This document shows, one piece after another, positions 10,601 through 19,200 of a stretch of 64,000 nucleotides of DNA. The position numbers and the translations under genes were made by a program. Within the stretch, counting starts at the first letter, position 1. The number at the start of each line of letters is the position of its first letter. The notes beneath the pieces are model-generated. The model ran no database searches. It worked only from the letters and a program-made list of their open reading frames with translations, and was not told the DNA's origin. The stretch lies in the NCBI RefSeq assembly GCF_001039355.2, contig NW_019776002.1, positions 107,321 to 171,320 on the forward strand. The letters run 5' to 3'. This stretch comes from Lingula anatina (lineage: Eukaryota > Brachiopoda > Lingulata > Lingulida > Lingulidae).

Positions 10601-13600
10601 ATTACAAACTAGCGAAAATAATTTGGATAATGCATAGAATCTGGGCACTGCTTTTATCGCGTTACGAAGATTACCCCAGGGAACAATCAGTTACCGACAA
10701 AAAATACAAATGAGTTTCGCTGGTCTTGTTAATTAGAAATATCCAATAATGAAGTCACAACATTAAAAAAAAGCCACTTTGTTACTTTGTTAATGCTCCA
10801 GGGCCTCGGGTTTGTAGTCCCATGTCGATGGATTCTTTCACATTAGTTTGAATCGAGACTTAGGCTTCGTTCACATGCAATGTCTATTTTCTAAATTCTA
10901 TTTTCTATTCGCGCTATCTTATGATCACGGTCTGTGCACTGAATATCCCGCCGCGTAATTACTGGCAGCGCGAGCCAGTTACTTATAGTAACTTATAGTA
11001 ACTGGCTCGCGCTGCCAGTAATTACGCGGCGGGATATTCAGTGCACAGACCGTGATCATAAGACATGCCGCAAATAGAAAATAGAATTTAGAAAATAGAC
11101 ATTGCATGTGAACGAAGCCTTATCTCCAGGCCCGTTTACATTGGAGATAGGTCGACATGTTTCGTACCAACCCAACCAAAGAGCCATGATTACGATTGGT
11201 TCACTACAAGAGGGCAATATAACGACACACGGCTTGGCTCAGTCTTAATGGCGATGGGTGGGATATTTGAGAGATTAGATCTGTTTTTTTTATTATTATC
11301 TGATGGTTAGAAATCGTACTTAGACGACAGCAGAACGGCACCTGCTAAGTTTGGTCTGCCTATCTCCAATTGGAAACAGCTTTATCATGGAATATATATA
11401 TAAGTGTTTGGAGTAGGATTTACAAACAGTCACTTGTCTTAGATCTCGCAATAAATGGTTCGTCCATTTGCTGCCTACCGTTCATATTTTAAACCAAAAA
11501 TGAGTCAAAGTTACAACGGACGCGATCAGGCCTCGCCAATCGTGCCACAGCACTGATCCCATTGCCCGTCAACAGCAGCAAGATTCCATCGACACCACGA
11601 CGAAACTGCAACCTATCGTCTGCTTCTTTCAATTTAATTGATAAATATCTACTGCGTCTCTTGTAATCGCAAGCTTTACCGCGCCTCTATTTGTGCTAGG
11701 GACGTAGATGGAATTTTGGTCGGTTTCGGAAATCAATTTGTCTGTAGAGGCACGGGTTAATTGTACTCCGGGACATGGTTTTCAGTCAGATGACAGGTGT
11801 TGATAAAGGGTTTCGTTTTTCTTTTTGGAAGTCCCTTTTTTTCCCATTCGTCACTACCCAACGATGTTGTATACCCTTACTTTATTTGCAGATTCACGTA
11901 GAAAAATATCTGCGGCTCTGATTGTCAAAGGGCACAATGTGCTTCGCTTTGTTATAAAAGGCATACCTATGAAATATATACCTGGTAGTGATGTGGCGGT
12001 TTTTTGCAGGTGTTGATAATTACACGGTTGACACCGTTGAGGTGAGAAAATGTTATTGTTCTGCGTTTACTCGGCGGTCCTTGCACTTGCTGTGATACGT
12101 GCACATCCATTCAAAGTGTAATTCAAACAAATTTACTGTTGATAATGGAGAGACCGCTTCACCTCAAACACGTTCGGTTTTTATGGGATTTGAAAACTTC
12201 AAACATGAAGTGTTTTGGCCCATGTTAAATCAGTCGGCCACCGCAAACTCCCCTTTCTTTCGACAGAACCCGTACGTGTTCCGGCATATATTCAAACACT
12301 TTTTGCACCTGTGCGCTTAATCACAATACTGGACAGCTGTATAGAGAGTGTATATAAGTGTTGATGTTATTACAACAAACATTCGGACTAAAGAGTGACC
12401 ATAACGTTAGACCTTTGACCGTTACGTTTGCCCTCCGGTCTGCTGTGTGAGGTGAATCAGCCAAGTGACTAGTTAAATAAATCATTTTATTAACTACTAC
12501 TACTTCTACTACTACAGCTACTACTACAACAACTACTACTACAACTTCTACTACAACTACATGTACTACTACTTGTTAATACCATTATTATGTGTCTCGA
12601 TTCATCTTGTGGACTCTCCTGGCCTTTGTTCGGCCAACCTTCCTTTCGTTTTTTGGTGTTTCTAGATTGAACAAACGTGAATAATACAGCAAATTCCACA
12701 TTTCTCCCACCTTTCTTTCTCTCTCTCTCCACGGCTGCACTCTTAGATACATAAAGGATTGAACATTGTGATTCTCTAATAACATTTATGGCCGCCTTCC
12801 CTGAAATGTGTACAAAAAGAAACACTTGCTGTACACACACATGAAAACGGAGCCACAAATTGCCTAAAAGAAAAATATCTCATTCAACCGTAAGGGAAGT
12901 AATCACCAGAAAAGAAGCAAATCTTTCGGCGCGTGGTTATTTAAGACTTATTTACCTCGCTCGAGTAGACTTGATGTTTGCGCTGAGATTTCTCAATGAA
13001 AAGACGTAGGAAATAAGGCCAGTTCGTCAACGATGGCAAAAGCCACGTGAAAAGGGCGCACTAATCAGCACAAGGGATACATGAACCGAACTTAATAGCC
13101 TAACAATGGACACATTCGTTTTTTTCCTTTCTTTTTAGCGTGCAGGAAAGTTCTGAAAGACTGTTGAATGAATTTACTTACTGTAGAAATGAAATCAGGA
13201 CAAGCGCTGTTTTATGAAAAGATTGTAATTGCAGAATCAGGGACCTATCGAAGCGTAGTTAATTCAGATATGAAATATAATTTATGTACTCAGCTCCAGG
13301 ACAGAAATATCCGGATCTACATTTTAACAAAAATGTATTTAGTCGACATTGCATTGTAAATAATCTGGTGCAATCGTTGGACCGTGATGATAATTTGCTA
13401 TTTCTTCATTTGTATTTCAATCATCTACATAAAACTTTCAGACTGTAATATTTGTTCGGTATATTCATCGACTGCAAAAACTGCAAGAGTTCTCGGGATA
13501 AGTTTATTACAAGTGCACAGGAAATTATTATGACAAAATAATTTCCGCGTTCATTATGAAATGTTATCTTTGGGGGCAAGGTGACCAAAAGTCATCAAGA

Positions 13601-16226
13601 AGCCATTAGTTGTTGTTCATTCGGCGAAATTCCCAGGCCACATTCAAACACTAAACGAATCACGTTAAACAAATTCTATCAAAATTCCATTTTGGAACCT
13701 TCAAAAACACGGCAGAACTTGTTATGATACGTAGTCCTTCTTTCATAACCTCCCCANAATTTACTGTGACCTTGAAATTGACCCTTGACCTACCTTACGA
13801 AGAACTTAAATTTGATTGTACCATATATTTTTTTTGCAGTAGTTTAAAAATTCTTGTTGATTGCATTTTTACAGCTTGTCAAGCACAAAACTGGTGGCTG
13901 TGTCCCTTATTTTGTGTATGTTGGGGTCTATATGAATGCGCTTGCTCCAGCTGGTGGTACAATATTCGGAGGCGGTATCGCCTCTCTGATCCTCTAGTTT
14001 ATATATATTCTTGATGAAATATATATGCATCAAAAAGCTGACATGTTATGACCCTTATTTTCTCCTCATATTCCAGAGCATGTCTCTTGTAGCCAGCACT
14101 TTGGGGGATCTTTTTGTCAATCTCCAAGCTTTTGCAGGAATCCTGCTGGTAAGTAATATCACCATTTTCAACATAGGCCATAAGTGTGGAGTTAATTTTT
14201 TTAAAGATTAGTGTAAAGCATATTCTGTGGTAGTATATCGTATTTTGTCATGACAAACATCATGTTTACAAATTGTTCTACCACACATACATGTAGTTTG
14301 CAGTGATCTATATGAAAACAATATTTTGCATTTCTTGTTACAGGTCATATATTATTTCTTTGCTATTCTTGGAATGGAACTGTTTGCAGGAAAGTTGGAA
14401 CCTGCTCAGTTAGAACCCATGAGAAAGTACTTGGATTTTTTCTTTTGTTAAACACATGATTATTGTAGAGAAAATGTTCAAATTGTAGTGTATATTACAA
14501 TTAGTTTTCAACTTCTGAGCTAGATGCTATTTTATTTGAGATTTTTATTAAAATTGTATCACATTTTAGATTTTTATGAGATATTTGAAGTTAGTAAATG
14601 TGTACATAAGAATATAAAAGGATTATTATGTTAATATTCCAGTCAATGTGGAACCTATGCTCAGCTCAACTATTGGGGAAACAATTTTGATGATTTTGCA
14701 GTAAGTGGAAAATAAGTTCTATTCTTACAAAACATAACTTACAAAAGATAACTTAGTATAGCTTCAGTAAATATAAATACTGTTTAAAGGTATTGATTAT
14801 AGCCAGAAAGTACATATCACCATACAATACCGCGTAATCTTACCATACAGCCCCCTATGTATGGATCAGTGAATCCTTTATCTCATTTTTTTTCTTTTTT
14901 TCTCCTTTTTTTCATTATAGAGACTTATGTGATAGTATTTCTTATCTGAAGCACAAACTGCAGACGAAGAGAAGCAGAGTCAATTCATATTTGAAGAAAT
15001 GTATAATAATATGACAGATTTTAACTAATACTAGCATGTTGTGTTACATAGTATTGTAGTGTAATATATATTCCCTCTCTAGGCCTCCCTGATAGTACTG
15101 TGGGATGTCATGGTGGTGAATAACTGGTTTGTGTTCCTTGATGCTTACACAATAGCAACGGGAACAAGGTAATGACCTTCTTACTTTGTGACCTTCAAAT
15201 GTGACCTTCGAGTGTGACCTTCAAATGTGCTTGAACAAAATGATGACTGAACAATGGTTAATCGAAGATGTATTTAGATAAAGGATGGAGGTTAAATATG
15301 TTTGAATAGAAAACACATGTATATGTTGTTTTAATTGAAATTTATGCAATTAGAAAAAAAGTTAAATTATTTAATAATGTGATGTTTTCAGGTGGTCACA
15401 GCTATATTTTGTTGTATGGTGGCTGCTGTCAGTGGTGCTTAGTCTTAACTTACTCTCTGCTTTGATTTTAGAGGTAGGTTTACTTCCCACTGAGAGTTTG
15501 TAGGAGGACAGTACAGTATAACTTATATATTGTTAAAACATCAGAAGATGATAGCTATCATTTATGAAAAACAAACTACAGTAAAATGTACTTATGATAT
15601 CAGTCTCTAGTTATTCTTTTCAAATACATATGCTCATGAAAATTGTTACATAAACTTCTTTGTAACTTATGTGTATCGTATCATTTTCTTTTACACTTCA
15701 GAATTTTATAATGAAATGGGAGAAGAATCGAGAACGTTGGAGGGCCAGTGACCAGGAAAGATCAAGATCAGTGTCTGTGAACAGTATATCATTACAAGCC
15801 ACGATATCCAGACCATTATCTGTACACGACATGTTTAGGTAGGTGGTTAATTCTTAGTTTTATTTTAACCCCAGGCACTGGGGGCTGAGCTGTGGCATGC
15901 AGGTGTCACACCCCCCGTGGGGCACACTATTTTCTCTTACCTTGAATACAGCTCTCAGTAATGGGTTCTGTTACAGTTTGTTATTTCTAGTTTAGTTGTC
16001 GACATTAATCTTTTAGCTGAAATTATTCTGCTACAAAAAGGGAATGCACCATGCAAACTTTGTTGTGAAATGTGATATTGAATGAAAACTATCCAAGTCT
16101 GATGTTTATGATGTAAAAGGAGAGAAATTTAAGAGTGAAATCCTATTTTCCAGGGATATGTTACAGGAACCAGAGGAAGAAGAAATGTTACAAGTCATTA
16201 ATGAGCACAGATATCTAAGACTGTAG
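1..16226 (+). CDS. TPCN2: Two-pore channel 2 gene, 5'-truncated by the window edge
   Basis: Endolysosomal cation channel of the two-pore family: two six-helix domains, dimeric, gated by PI(3,5)P2 and NAADP in animals. Spliced exons, all with GT-AG sites and compatible phases: 1-69, 334-517, 1097-1210, 1467-1573, 1835-1901, 2137-2184, 2476-2590 or 2845-2950, 3320-3385, 3594-3658, 4073-4161, 4300-4381, 5128-5220, 5532-5651, 5916-5972, 6216-6344, 6778-6824, 7005-7116, then one of two triplets (7733-7804, 8011-8093, 8310-8367 or 14077-14148, 14344-14426, 14643-14700), 15083-15168, 15392-15473, 15702-15838, 16154-16226. The frame runs 717 residues to TAG. Diagnostic TPC2 stretches: FFEKPSSLT and PPCGLTEGIEI in domain I, PFFILQNSSLMKKT in the S4-S5 linker, TTANHPD filter I, NNFDDFA and VMVVNNW filter II, and a C-terminal RDMLQEPEEEE. 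These match vertebrate TPC2 rather than TPC1. Roughly the first 50-60 residues lie upstream of the window. Confidence 0.95.
1097..1901 (+). CDS. TPCN2: TPCN2 exons 3-5: domain I S2 to S5
   Basis: Exon 3 (1097-1210) carries S3 with VVDWTVSMIY. Exon 4 (1467-1573) carries the Arg-rich S4 start (IVRVRRYIRPFF) and the S4-S5 linker NSSLMKKTVNCLKKTLPE. In human TPC2 this linker binds PI(3,5)P2 through Lys203, Lys204 and Lys207; here the first two are kept and the third position is Asn. Exon 5 (1835-1901) is the S5 helix, with LLLGMLLF. Phases 0, 0, 2 and 0 all fit. Confidence 0.92.
1901..1951 (+). repeat. Tandem 25-base duplication carrying a second copy of the exon 5 splice donor
   Basis: The block starting GGTAAGTGCTGCCATCTACT is repeated immediately, with one base changed. 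This places two identical GGTAAGTGCT donors 25 bases apart, at 1902 and 1927. Use of the second donor would add 25 bases and shift the frame. Confidence 0.85.
2137..2184 (+). CDS. TPCN2: TPCN2 exon 6: luminal turret before pore helix I
   Basis: A 48-base, phase 0-0 exon reading EYDPIPANPNGTDPEG between a T-rich acceptor (TTTTTTTTAG) and a GTAGGT donor. It contains an N-glycosylation sequon (NGT). It is short and poorly conserved against vertebrate TPC2, but its position and frame are exactly those needed between S5 and the filter exons. Confidence 0.8.
2476..2590 (+). CDS. TPCN2: TPCN2 exon 7a: alternative pore helix and filter I
   Basis: Phase 0 in, phase 1 out, 115 bases. It encodes PVQGGIPWTNITRYKSIYDI, then GKALKVLNILLTTANHPD. 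The last part is the domain I pore helix and the TPC2-type filter TAN. It has one NIT sequon in the luminal loop. The acceptor is TTTACAG and the donor GTGAGT. It is the first member of a tandem exon pair with 2845-2950; only one can be used per transcript. Confidence 0.9.
2845..2950 (+). CDS. TPCN2: TPCN2 exon 7b: second, diverged pore helix and filter I
   Basis: Phase 0 in, phase 1 out, 106 bases, 254 bases after exon 7a. It encodes PAANSSRNGSSAFIED, then FEAGLKNLLVLITTANHPD. The filter TTANHPD is identical to exon 7a, while the pore helix and luminal loop differ and the loop is three residues shorter with two sequons (NSS, NGS). The acceptor CTCTTTCAG and donor GTAAGT are strong. An intact frame, conserved filter and good splice sites argue for a functional alternative exon rather than a relic. 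Confidence 0.9.
3320..3658 (+). CDS. TPCN2: TPCN2 exons 8-9: domain I S6
   Basis: Exon 8 (3320-3385) reads VMMPLYNYNRFYVLYFIVFL and exon 9 (3594-3658) reads GLYCLMNMLTAVIYNHFRGY and ends FL. Together they form the S6 gate helix. The Arg of HFRGY matches human Arg329, which contributes to PI(3,5)P2 coupling. The exon 8 start completes the Val codon left by either exon 7a or 7b. If both exon 7 copies were skipped, exon 8 would open directly with TGA. Confidence 0.93.
3867..4029. mobile_element. Short terminal-inverted-repeat element (MITE-like) in intron 9
   Basis: The two ends of this 163-base segment are imperfect inverted repeats. The left end begins GGGCCCCATTCAGAA and continues with GGTCAAATATTGC. 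The right end, read on the other strand, begins GGGACCATTCAGAA and continues with GGTCAAATATCGC. There is no coding capacity. No target-site duplication is clear enough to assign a superfamily. Confidence 0.6.
4073..5220 (+). CDS. TPCN2: TPCN2 exons 10-12: cytosolic linker between the two domains
   Basis: Exon 10 (4073-4161) encodes DSMQSSHLRRCVGIRAAYEV and continues LHAREKAQHR, matching the human segment with RAAFEVL. Exon 11 (4300-4381) and exon 12 (5128-5220) encode basic, poorly conserved linker (KSTKREMLK; ELNVRTEEYLDHTTFHA). Frames join cleanly (phases 2, 0, 0). Exon 12 is the least certain of the gene because it aligns only loosely with vertebrate TPC2. Confidence 0.8.
5532..7116 (+). 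CDS. TPCN2: TPCN2 exons 13-17: domain II S1 to S4
   Basis: Exon 13 (5532-5651) has HRFFTYFGLLVTLVNVVLIS (S1), exon 14 (5916-5972) a short luminal loop, exon 15 (6216-6344) VINLVFIIYYTVEQGLRLWA (S2) and VSYIFDGLITVILV (S3). Exon 16 (6778-6824) carries the end of S3. Exon 17 (7005-7116) carries S4 as VRVINILIILRLFRIIPEFK. This S4 has two arginines followed by IIP, like human TPC2, in which the voltage sensor is insensitive, and unlike TPC1. Confidence 0.93.
7069..7232 (+). repeat. About 64-base tandem repeat of the S4 exon end and its donor
   Basis: The exon 17 segment from 7069, including its donor, is repeated from about 7133 as a diverged copy reading NILIILGLFRIILEFK followed by GTAACA. 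A third, shorter and more degraded copy starts near 7197. The copies lack a usable acceptor, so they look like a non-coding duplication of an exon end rather than a new exon. Confidence 0.75.
7574..7711. repeat. 138-base perfect palindrome centred on an (AT)n tract
   Basis: The left arm starts GAAGTCATAACATGTCTGCT and runs into TTTTTGAT followed by uninterrupted AT dinucleotides. The right arm is its exact reverse complement and ends AGCAGACATGTTATGACTTC. The whole region can fold on itself. It ends about 20 bases before the acceptor of the first cassette A exon. The corresponding place in copy B (about 14000-14050) has only the right arm. Confidence 0.9.
7685..8570 (+). repeat. Segmental duplication, copy A
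   Basis: About 0.88 kb covering the three cassette A exons and their introns. It matches 14029-14900 throughout, with scattered substitutions and small indels (offset 6344 bases at the first exon, 6333 at the third). Homology ends in the T-rich stretch after ATCCTTTATCTCA. A weaker match just upstream (TATATATTC followed by TGAT) suggests the homology once extended past the palindrome. Confidence 0.9.
7733..8367 (+). CDS. TPCN2: TPCN2 cassette A: three exons for domain II S5 and pore approach
   Basis: Exons 7733-7804, 8011-8093 and 8310-8367 encode SMSLVASTLGDLFVNLQAFA with GILL, then VIYYFFAILGMELFAGKLEP with AQLEPMRN, then QCGTYAQLNYWGNNFDDFA. This is S5 and the turret and pore helix of domain II. 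The triplet is 213 bases and phase-neutral (0 in, 0 out). The first exon has a weaker donor (GTCAGT) than its counterpart in cassette B. The turret lacks ordinary NXS/T sequons. Confidence 0.88.
8617..8650. repeat. GTCGCC microsatellite
   Basis: Short run of GTC/GCC units (CGTCGCCGTCGCCGTCGCCG and similar) in otherwise AT-rich sequence, just before the 161-base satellite. Confidence 0.8.
8658..9231. repeat. 161-base satellite array, about 3.6 units
   Basis: Units begin ACCGATAACACGATAAGTGG at 8658, 8819, 8980 and 9141. Units two and three are almost identical. The array is cut off inside the fourth unit, directly at the N at 9232. There is no coding potential and no short palindromic repeat-spacer organisation. 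Confidence 0.95.
9232..9232. other. Single N: ambiguous base or collapsed assembly gap
   Basis: The N falls exactly where the satellite array stops and unrelated sequence begins, which suggests a contig join rather than a random ambiguous base. Confidence 0.6.
10860..11122. mobile_element. 257-base foldback MITE with TTA target-site duplication
   Basis: Inverted arms of about 115 bases start GGCTTCGTTCACATGCAATG and pair with the reverse complement ending at 11119. They are separated by a short TTATAGTAAC-type loop. TTA flanks both sides (10860-10862 and 11120-11122). A 3-base TWA target duplication is typical of PIF/Harbinger elements, so a non-autonomous Harbinger-like MITE is likely. No transposase is present. 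Confidence 0.8.
12496..12575. repeat. ACT/TAC trinucleotide microsatellite
   Basis: Imperfect run of TAC/CTA units with occasional TTC and ACA interruptions. Apparent Ser/Cys-rich reading frames on the other strand are by-products of this repeat. Confidence 0.85.
13757..13757. other. Single N: ambiguous base or collapsed assembly gap
   Basis: Second N of the window, about 270 bases upstream of duplicate copy B. Together with 9232 it brackets the 4.5-kb segment between the duplicated cassettes. Confidence 0.6.
14029..14900 (+). repeat. Segmental duplication, copy B
   Basis: Counterpart of 7685-8570 in the same orientation. It contains three exons with synonymous differences only. It lacks the palindromic AT tract on its left side. 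Confidence 0.9.
14077..14700 (+). CDS. TPCN2: TPCN2 cassette B: near-identical copy of the three exons
   Basis: Exons 14077-14148, 14344-14426 and 14643-14700 encode the same peptide as cassette A. The coding differences I see (for example ATA/TTG versus ATC/CTG, GAG versus GAA) are all synonymous, and the introns are almost the same too. Either cassette joins the downstream exon at 15083 in frame. Including both would give an in-frame duplicated S5/pore segment. It may be a genuine second cassette or an uncollapsed allele. Confidence 0.85.
15083..15473 (+). CDS. TPCN2: TPCN2 exons 21-22: filter II and domain II S6
   Basis: Exon 15083-15168 encodes ASLIVLWDVMVVNNWFVFLD with AYTIATGTR. The VNN filter is the TPC2 signature; the Asn is known to set Na+ over K+ selectivity in human TPCs. 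Exon 15392-15473 encodes S6: RWSQLYFVVWWLLSVVLSLN then LLSALILE. Confidence 0.95.
15173..15221 (+). repeat. Four TGACCTT copies next to the filter II exon donor
   Basis: TGACCTT occurs at 15173, 15189, 15202 and 15215, with spacings of 16, 13 and 13 bases, at the start of the intron after 15083-15168. It is a short minisatellite. The complement AAGGTCA is a nuclear receptor half-site, but the spacing may simply be the repeat period. Confidence 0.6.
15702..16226 (+). CDS. TPCN2: TPCN2 exons 23-24: C-terminal cytosolic tail and stop
   Basis: Exon 15702-15838 encodes NFIMKWEKNRERWRASDQER and a Ser/Arg-rich stretch (SRSVSVNSISLQ) ahead of SVHDMF. Exon 16154-16226 encodes RDMLQEPEEEEMLQVINEHR and YLRL, then TAG at 16224-16226. 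Human TPC2 ends with a comparable LFRDILEEPGEDEL region, so the gene end is well fixed. Confidence 0.93.
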
Positions 16227-19200
16227 GAAAGACTGTGTGTCATGGCACAGTAAGTGGCTAAGTGTGCTGGACATGTAAGCTTTATCAGATCTTAGTCTAG
16301 AAAGGCAGGCTGGGAAGAAGAATCTTTTTAAGAAGTATCTCACAAAGATAAGATAATCCTGTGCCAGTAACTATGCACATATGACCATCTGACAATTGTC
16401 ATTCTGTGTCACAAATATGCCTTTGTCAGAGTATCACTTTACTGATGACAAGCTATGCTATGAGATAATTAAAGGGCACTTGCCTCCTAGAGAGTTTACA
16501 GTTGCCACCCCCCTGGATGAATGCCCCCCCCTGGGTCGTTATACCCTCTAGGTCAGTGCCCTTAGAGGTTAATGACCCCTGTCCATAGCTTCTTGCAAAA
16601 CATGTTTGTAGTGGAATTGTTTATAGGAAACATGAGCTCAGTGGAAGATAAGTAAGAAATATTTTCGCTTTTTTTTCGCAAGCTTTCTTGAACTTACCCA
16701 GGTTTTCATTGTTTGAATGTGGTCAGATGAAAGTGAGAAAATCTGACTTTTTAGAATATGTTGTCCAACTCCAAGGGACATCATACTAGTGATCAGCAAT
16801 ACAGATGTTTTATTGTCATTTTTTTAATGTTTACTGTTTGTTCAACTAAAACACTGAAAAACATTTGTTTTAGTCTGTGATAATTTGTAATGAGTTCATC
16901 CAGGGGGAAAACTTATCTTATTCACAAGCGTCGCTCTTCAAAAGATCTGCACCAATGCAATAAGGAGAAATATTTATTTTTCTGCACATTAAAATGTTAT
17001 TAGAATCCATAATCATGCAAGTATTCAGAGTTCCATTGATCTCTCATCATCAAGGCAGGGTGGAGGATATCAGATAGCATGAAATGAGGGATAAAGCCTG
17101 GGGTTTACAGGCACTGTTGGGTCAAAGATATGGTATTGTAGAAATTTTGCGTTACAAATCAATAATAACTGAAATTGATATAATAAGTACACATTGACTG
17201 TTATGGCAAAATTTGATTATGCCTTCTTTATATTAAGAAATGGGACTGGGTACAAATAGATTTGTTGAGATAATATTTCATTTCATTTTGTTGACGTCAT
17301 TGTATTTGTTGTTAACATGATTACAGGTTGTAAAGAAATGTGTAGCATAATAGATAAAGCTTGGATTTTAAGCTTGGTGGGACTCATGTTACAAATTCTG
17401 TGACTATGATGTTAAAAGCCTTTAATAATGGCCATATTGTGATTGACACATGCAGACACTTTGGTAAAATTTATGTATTCAAATAACATTCAACCTGTAA
17501 CTTATACAGTTTTATTACTAGAAAGCCGTGCTAACCTTTCCTGCTCCAGAAACATTTGTAATCCCCCTAGGTACGTTAGGTGGCAGATCTGTGACAAATT
17601 TTCTCAATACTTAAAATTTCATTCAATATTGTCAGTCTAGATTACTCCATAACTTCTAGGTAGTCTCTTTTTCTTTGTATTATTCATTTCCAAGTAAAAT
17701 TCTCCACATAAAAAACATCAGCTGCAGAGGGTGAAGTTGGTAGAGGTAGATTGTTCTGTGCAATGCTGAAACACAGGCCGAAACATTTATTGTCATTTTT
17801 GTCATATTACATTTCACATTTCTGAAAGATATTTTGAAAATAATGTCATGATATATATAGTACTTTCATCCTTAGAAATTCAGACACAACATATCGAAAA
17901 ACTATGAATCTAATTTTATAATCATATTTAACATTAGAATACTCAATAATATAAATATTATTATTAATTTGATATTTCTATTGTGATTCTCTATGCAACT
18001 TGTAATGTAAAGAAGCATAAATTGAGATGATTGTATACTATTTTAAGATAATTTTTATCAAATGACATCATATTGTAGCCACATAAAATAATTATTAATT
18101 ATTTCATGCAATTCCACTGTATTGTTTATTATGGATTACATCCACAGTTGAAACAAATTGTAGAAAACTTCTTATGCTTTCTTTAAACCAGTATTTGGTT
18201 CAAAATTGTGAAAAAACTTTTAAAGTTTTTTATTTTTTTATTTAACTTGACAAAGTGTTATGAAAAGAATCCATTAAAAATCTCCAGTGTTAACTGTCAA
18301 GGATTAATCCTGTTTACTCCCCCTTGGAGTGATGTGAGCTGAGGTTGGGTGGGTTACTCCTGTTTCTAACTACAAGAGCTGACGTAGTTTCACATCTTGG
18401 CACAATGGGCTCAGGTATAAGTTACATGCTGGGGATAAATGCAAACACTTTGCACTGTATCAGACACCAAATTGAAAAATGTGCCTGGAATTATAAAAGT
18501 TTCAAATTTGAATAATGACATTTGTTTTTTTTTCACCCTTTAGTTGTACTATAAGAGTAGTGATTTATTTCAATTAAGTGCAAAAAATCAACCACCTTAT
18601 TGGATTTATTTTGGCAGTTTTTTTTAGCAAATCTCCAAAATCTAATCAAACTAAAATTGCATCTCATACAACTCAAGCACCTGATGACCTTCTTGCCATG
18701 CAATTTTAAAATTAAATTAAAAGAATTAACCCAGAAGTTCCCACAGTGCAATCATGCATTACATGCAATGTTATGATAGGGTCAACATGTTAACTCTGTG
18801 TTGTATGCCCAGCTCTCTCCATATTATCTTTCATGGCTTATTTCTCTTTAATTACCTATGTGTGAATGGGGATCATAATGGAATAGTTTGGCTCACAGAG
18901 AATGCCAGGATTACACAGTGTATTTATCTTCCTTACATCATCTAGGAGCTAATATACATCTCAGTATGGTGGGGCCTTATGTCATGTTATCTAATTATCA
19001 AGAAGAAGGTCTTGTATTTTGGAATGTGTAGGCTTGAAAGTCAAGCACTTTAAAATGGGACTAAAAATATTGAGCCACAGAATTCTTGGGGGATTTATGC
19101 CTGACTATTGCAATAGAAGGTAGTTATCACCTATCCATAATAGGTCACATATCTGGAGAGATTGAACAGTATCAGTGCTATTGGCAACCTCCACCCACCC

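Larger units (their letters stand above)
9233..13756. other. N-bounded segment between the two cassettes, no gene seen
   Basis: About 4.5 kb lying inside the channel gene, bounded by Ns at both ends. It appears richer in CpG than the surrounding introns and has no ORF that I recognise. It contains one inverted-repeat element (10863-11119), an ACT microsatellite, and two places with a TATATAAGTGTT-like motif followed by AATAAA (11392-11455 and 12351-12481). It could be true intron sequence, an insertion, or a misplaced contig. Confidence 0.5.
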
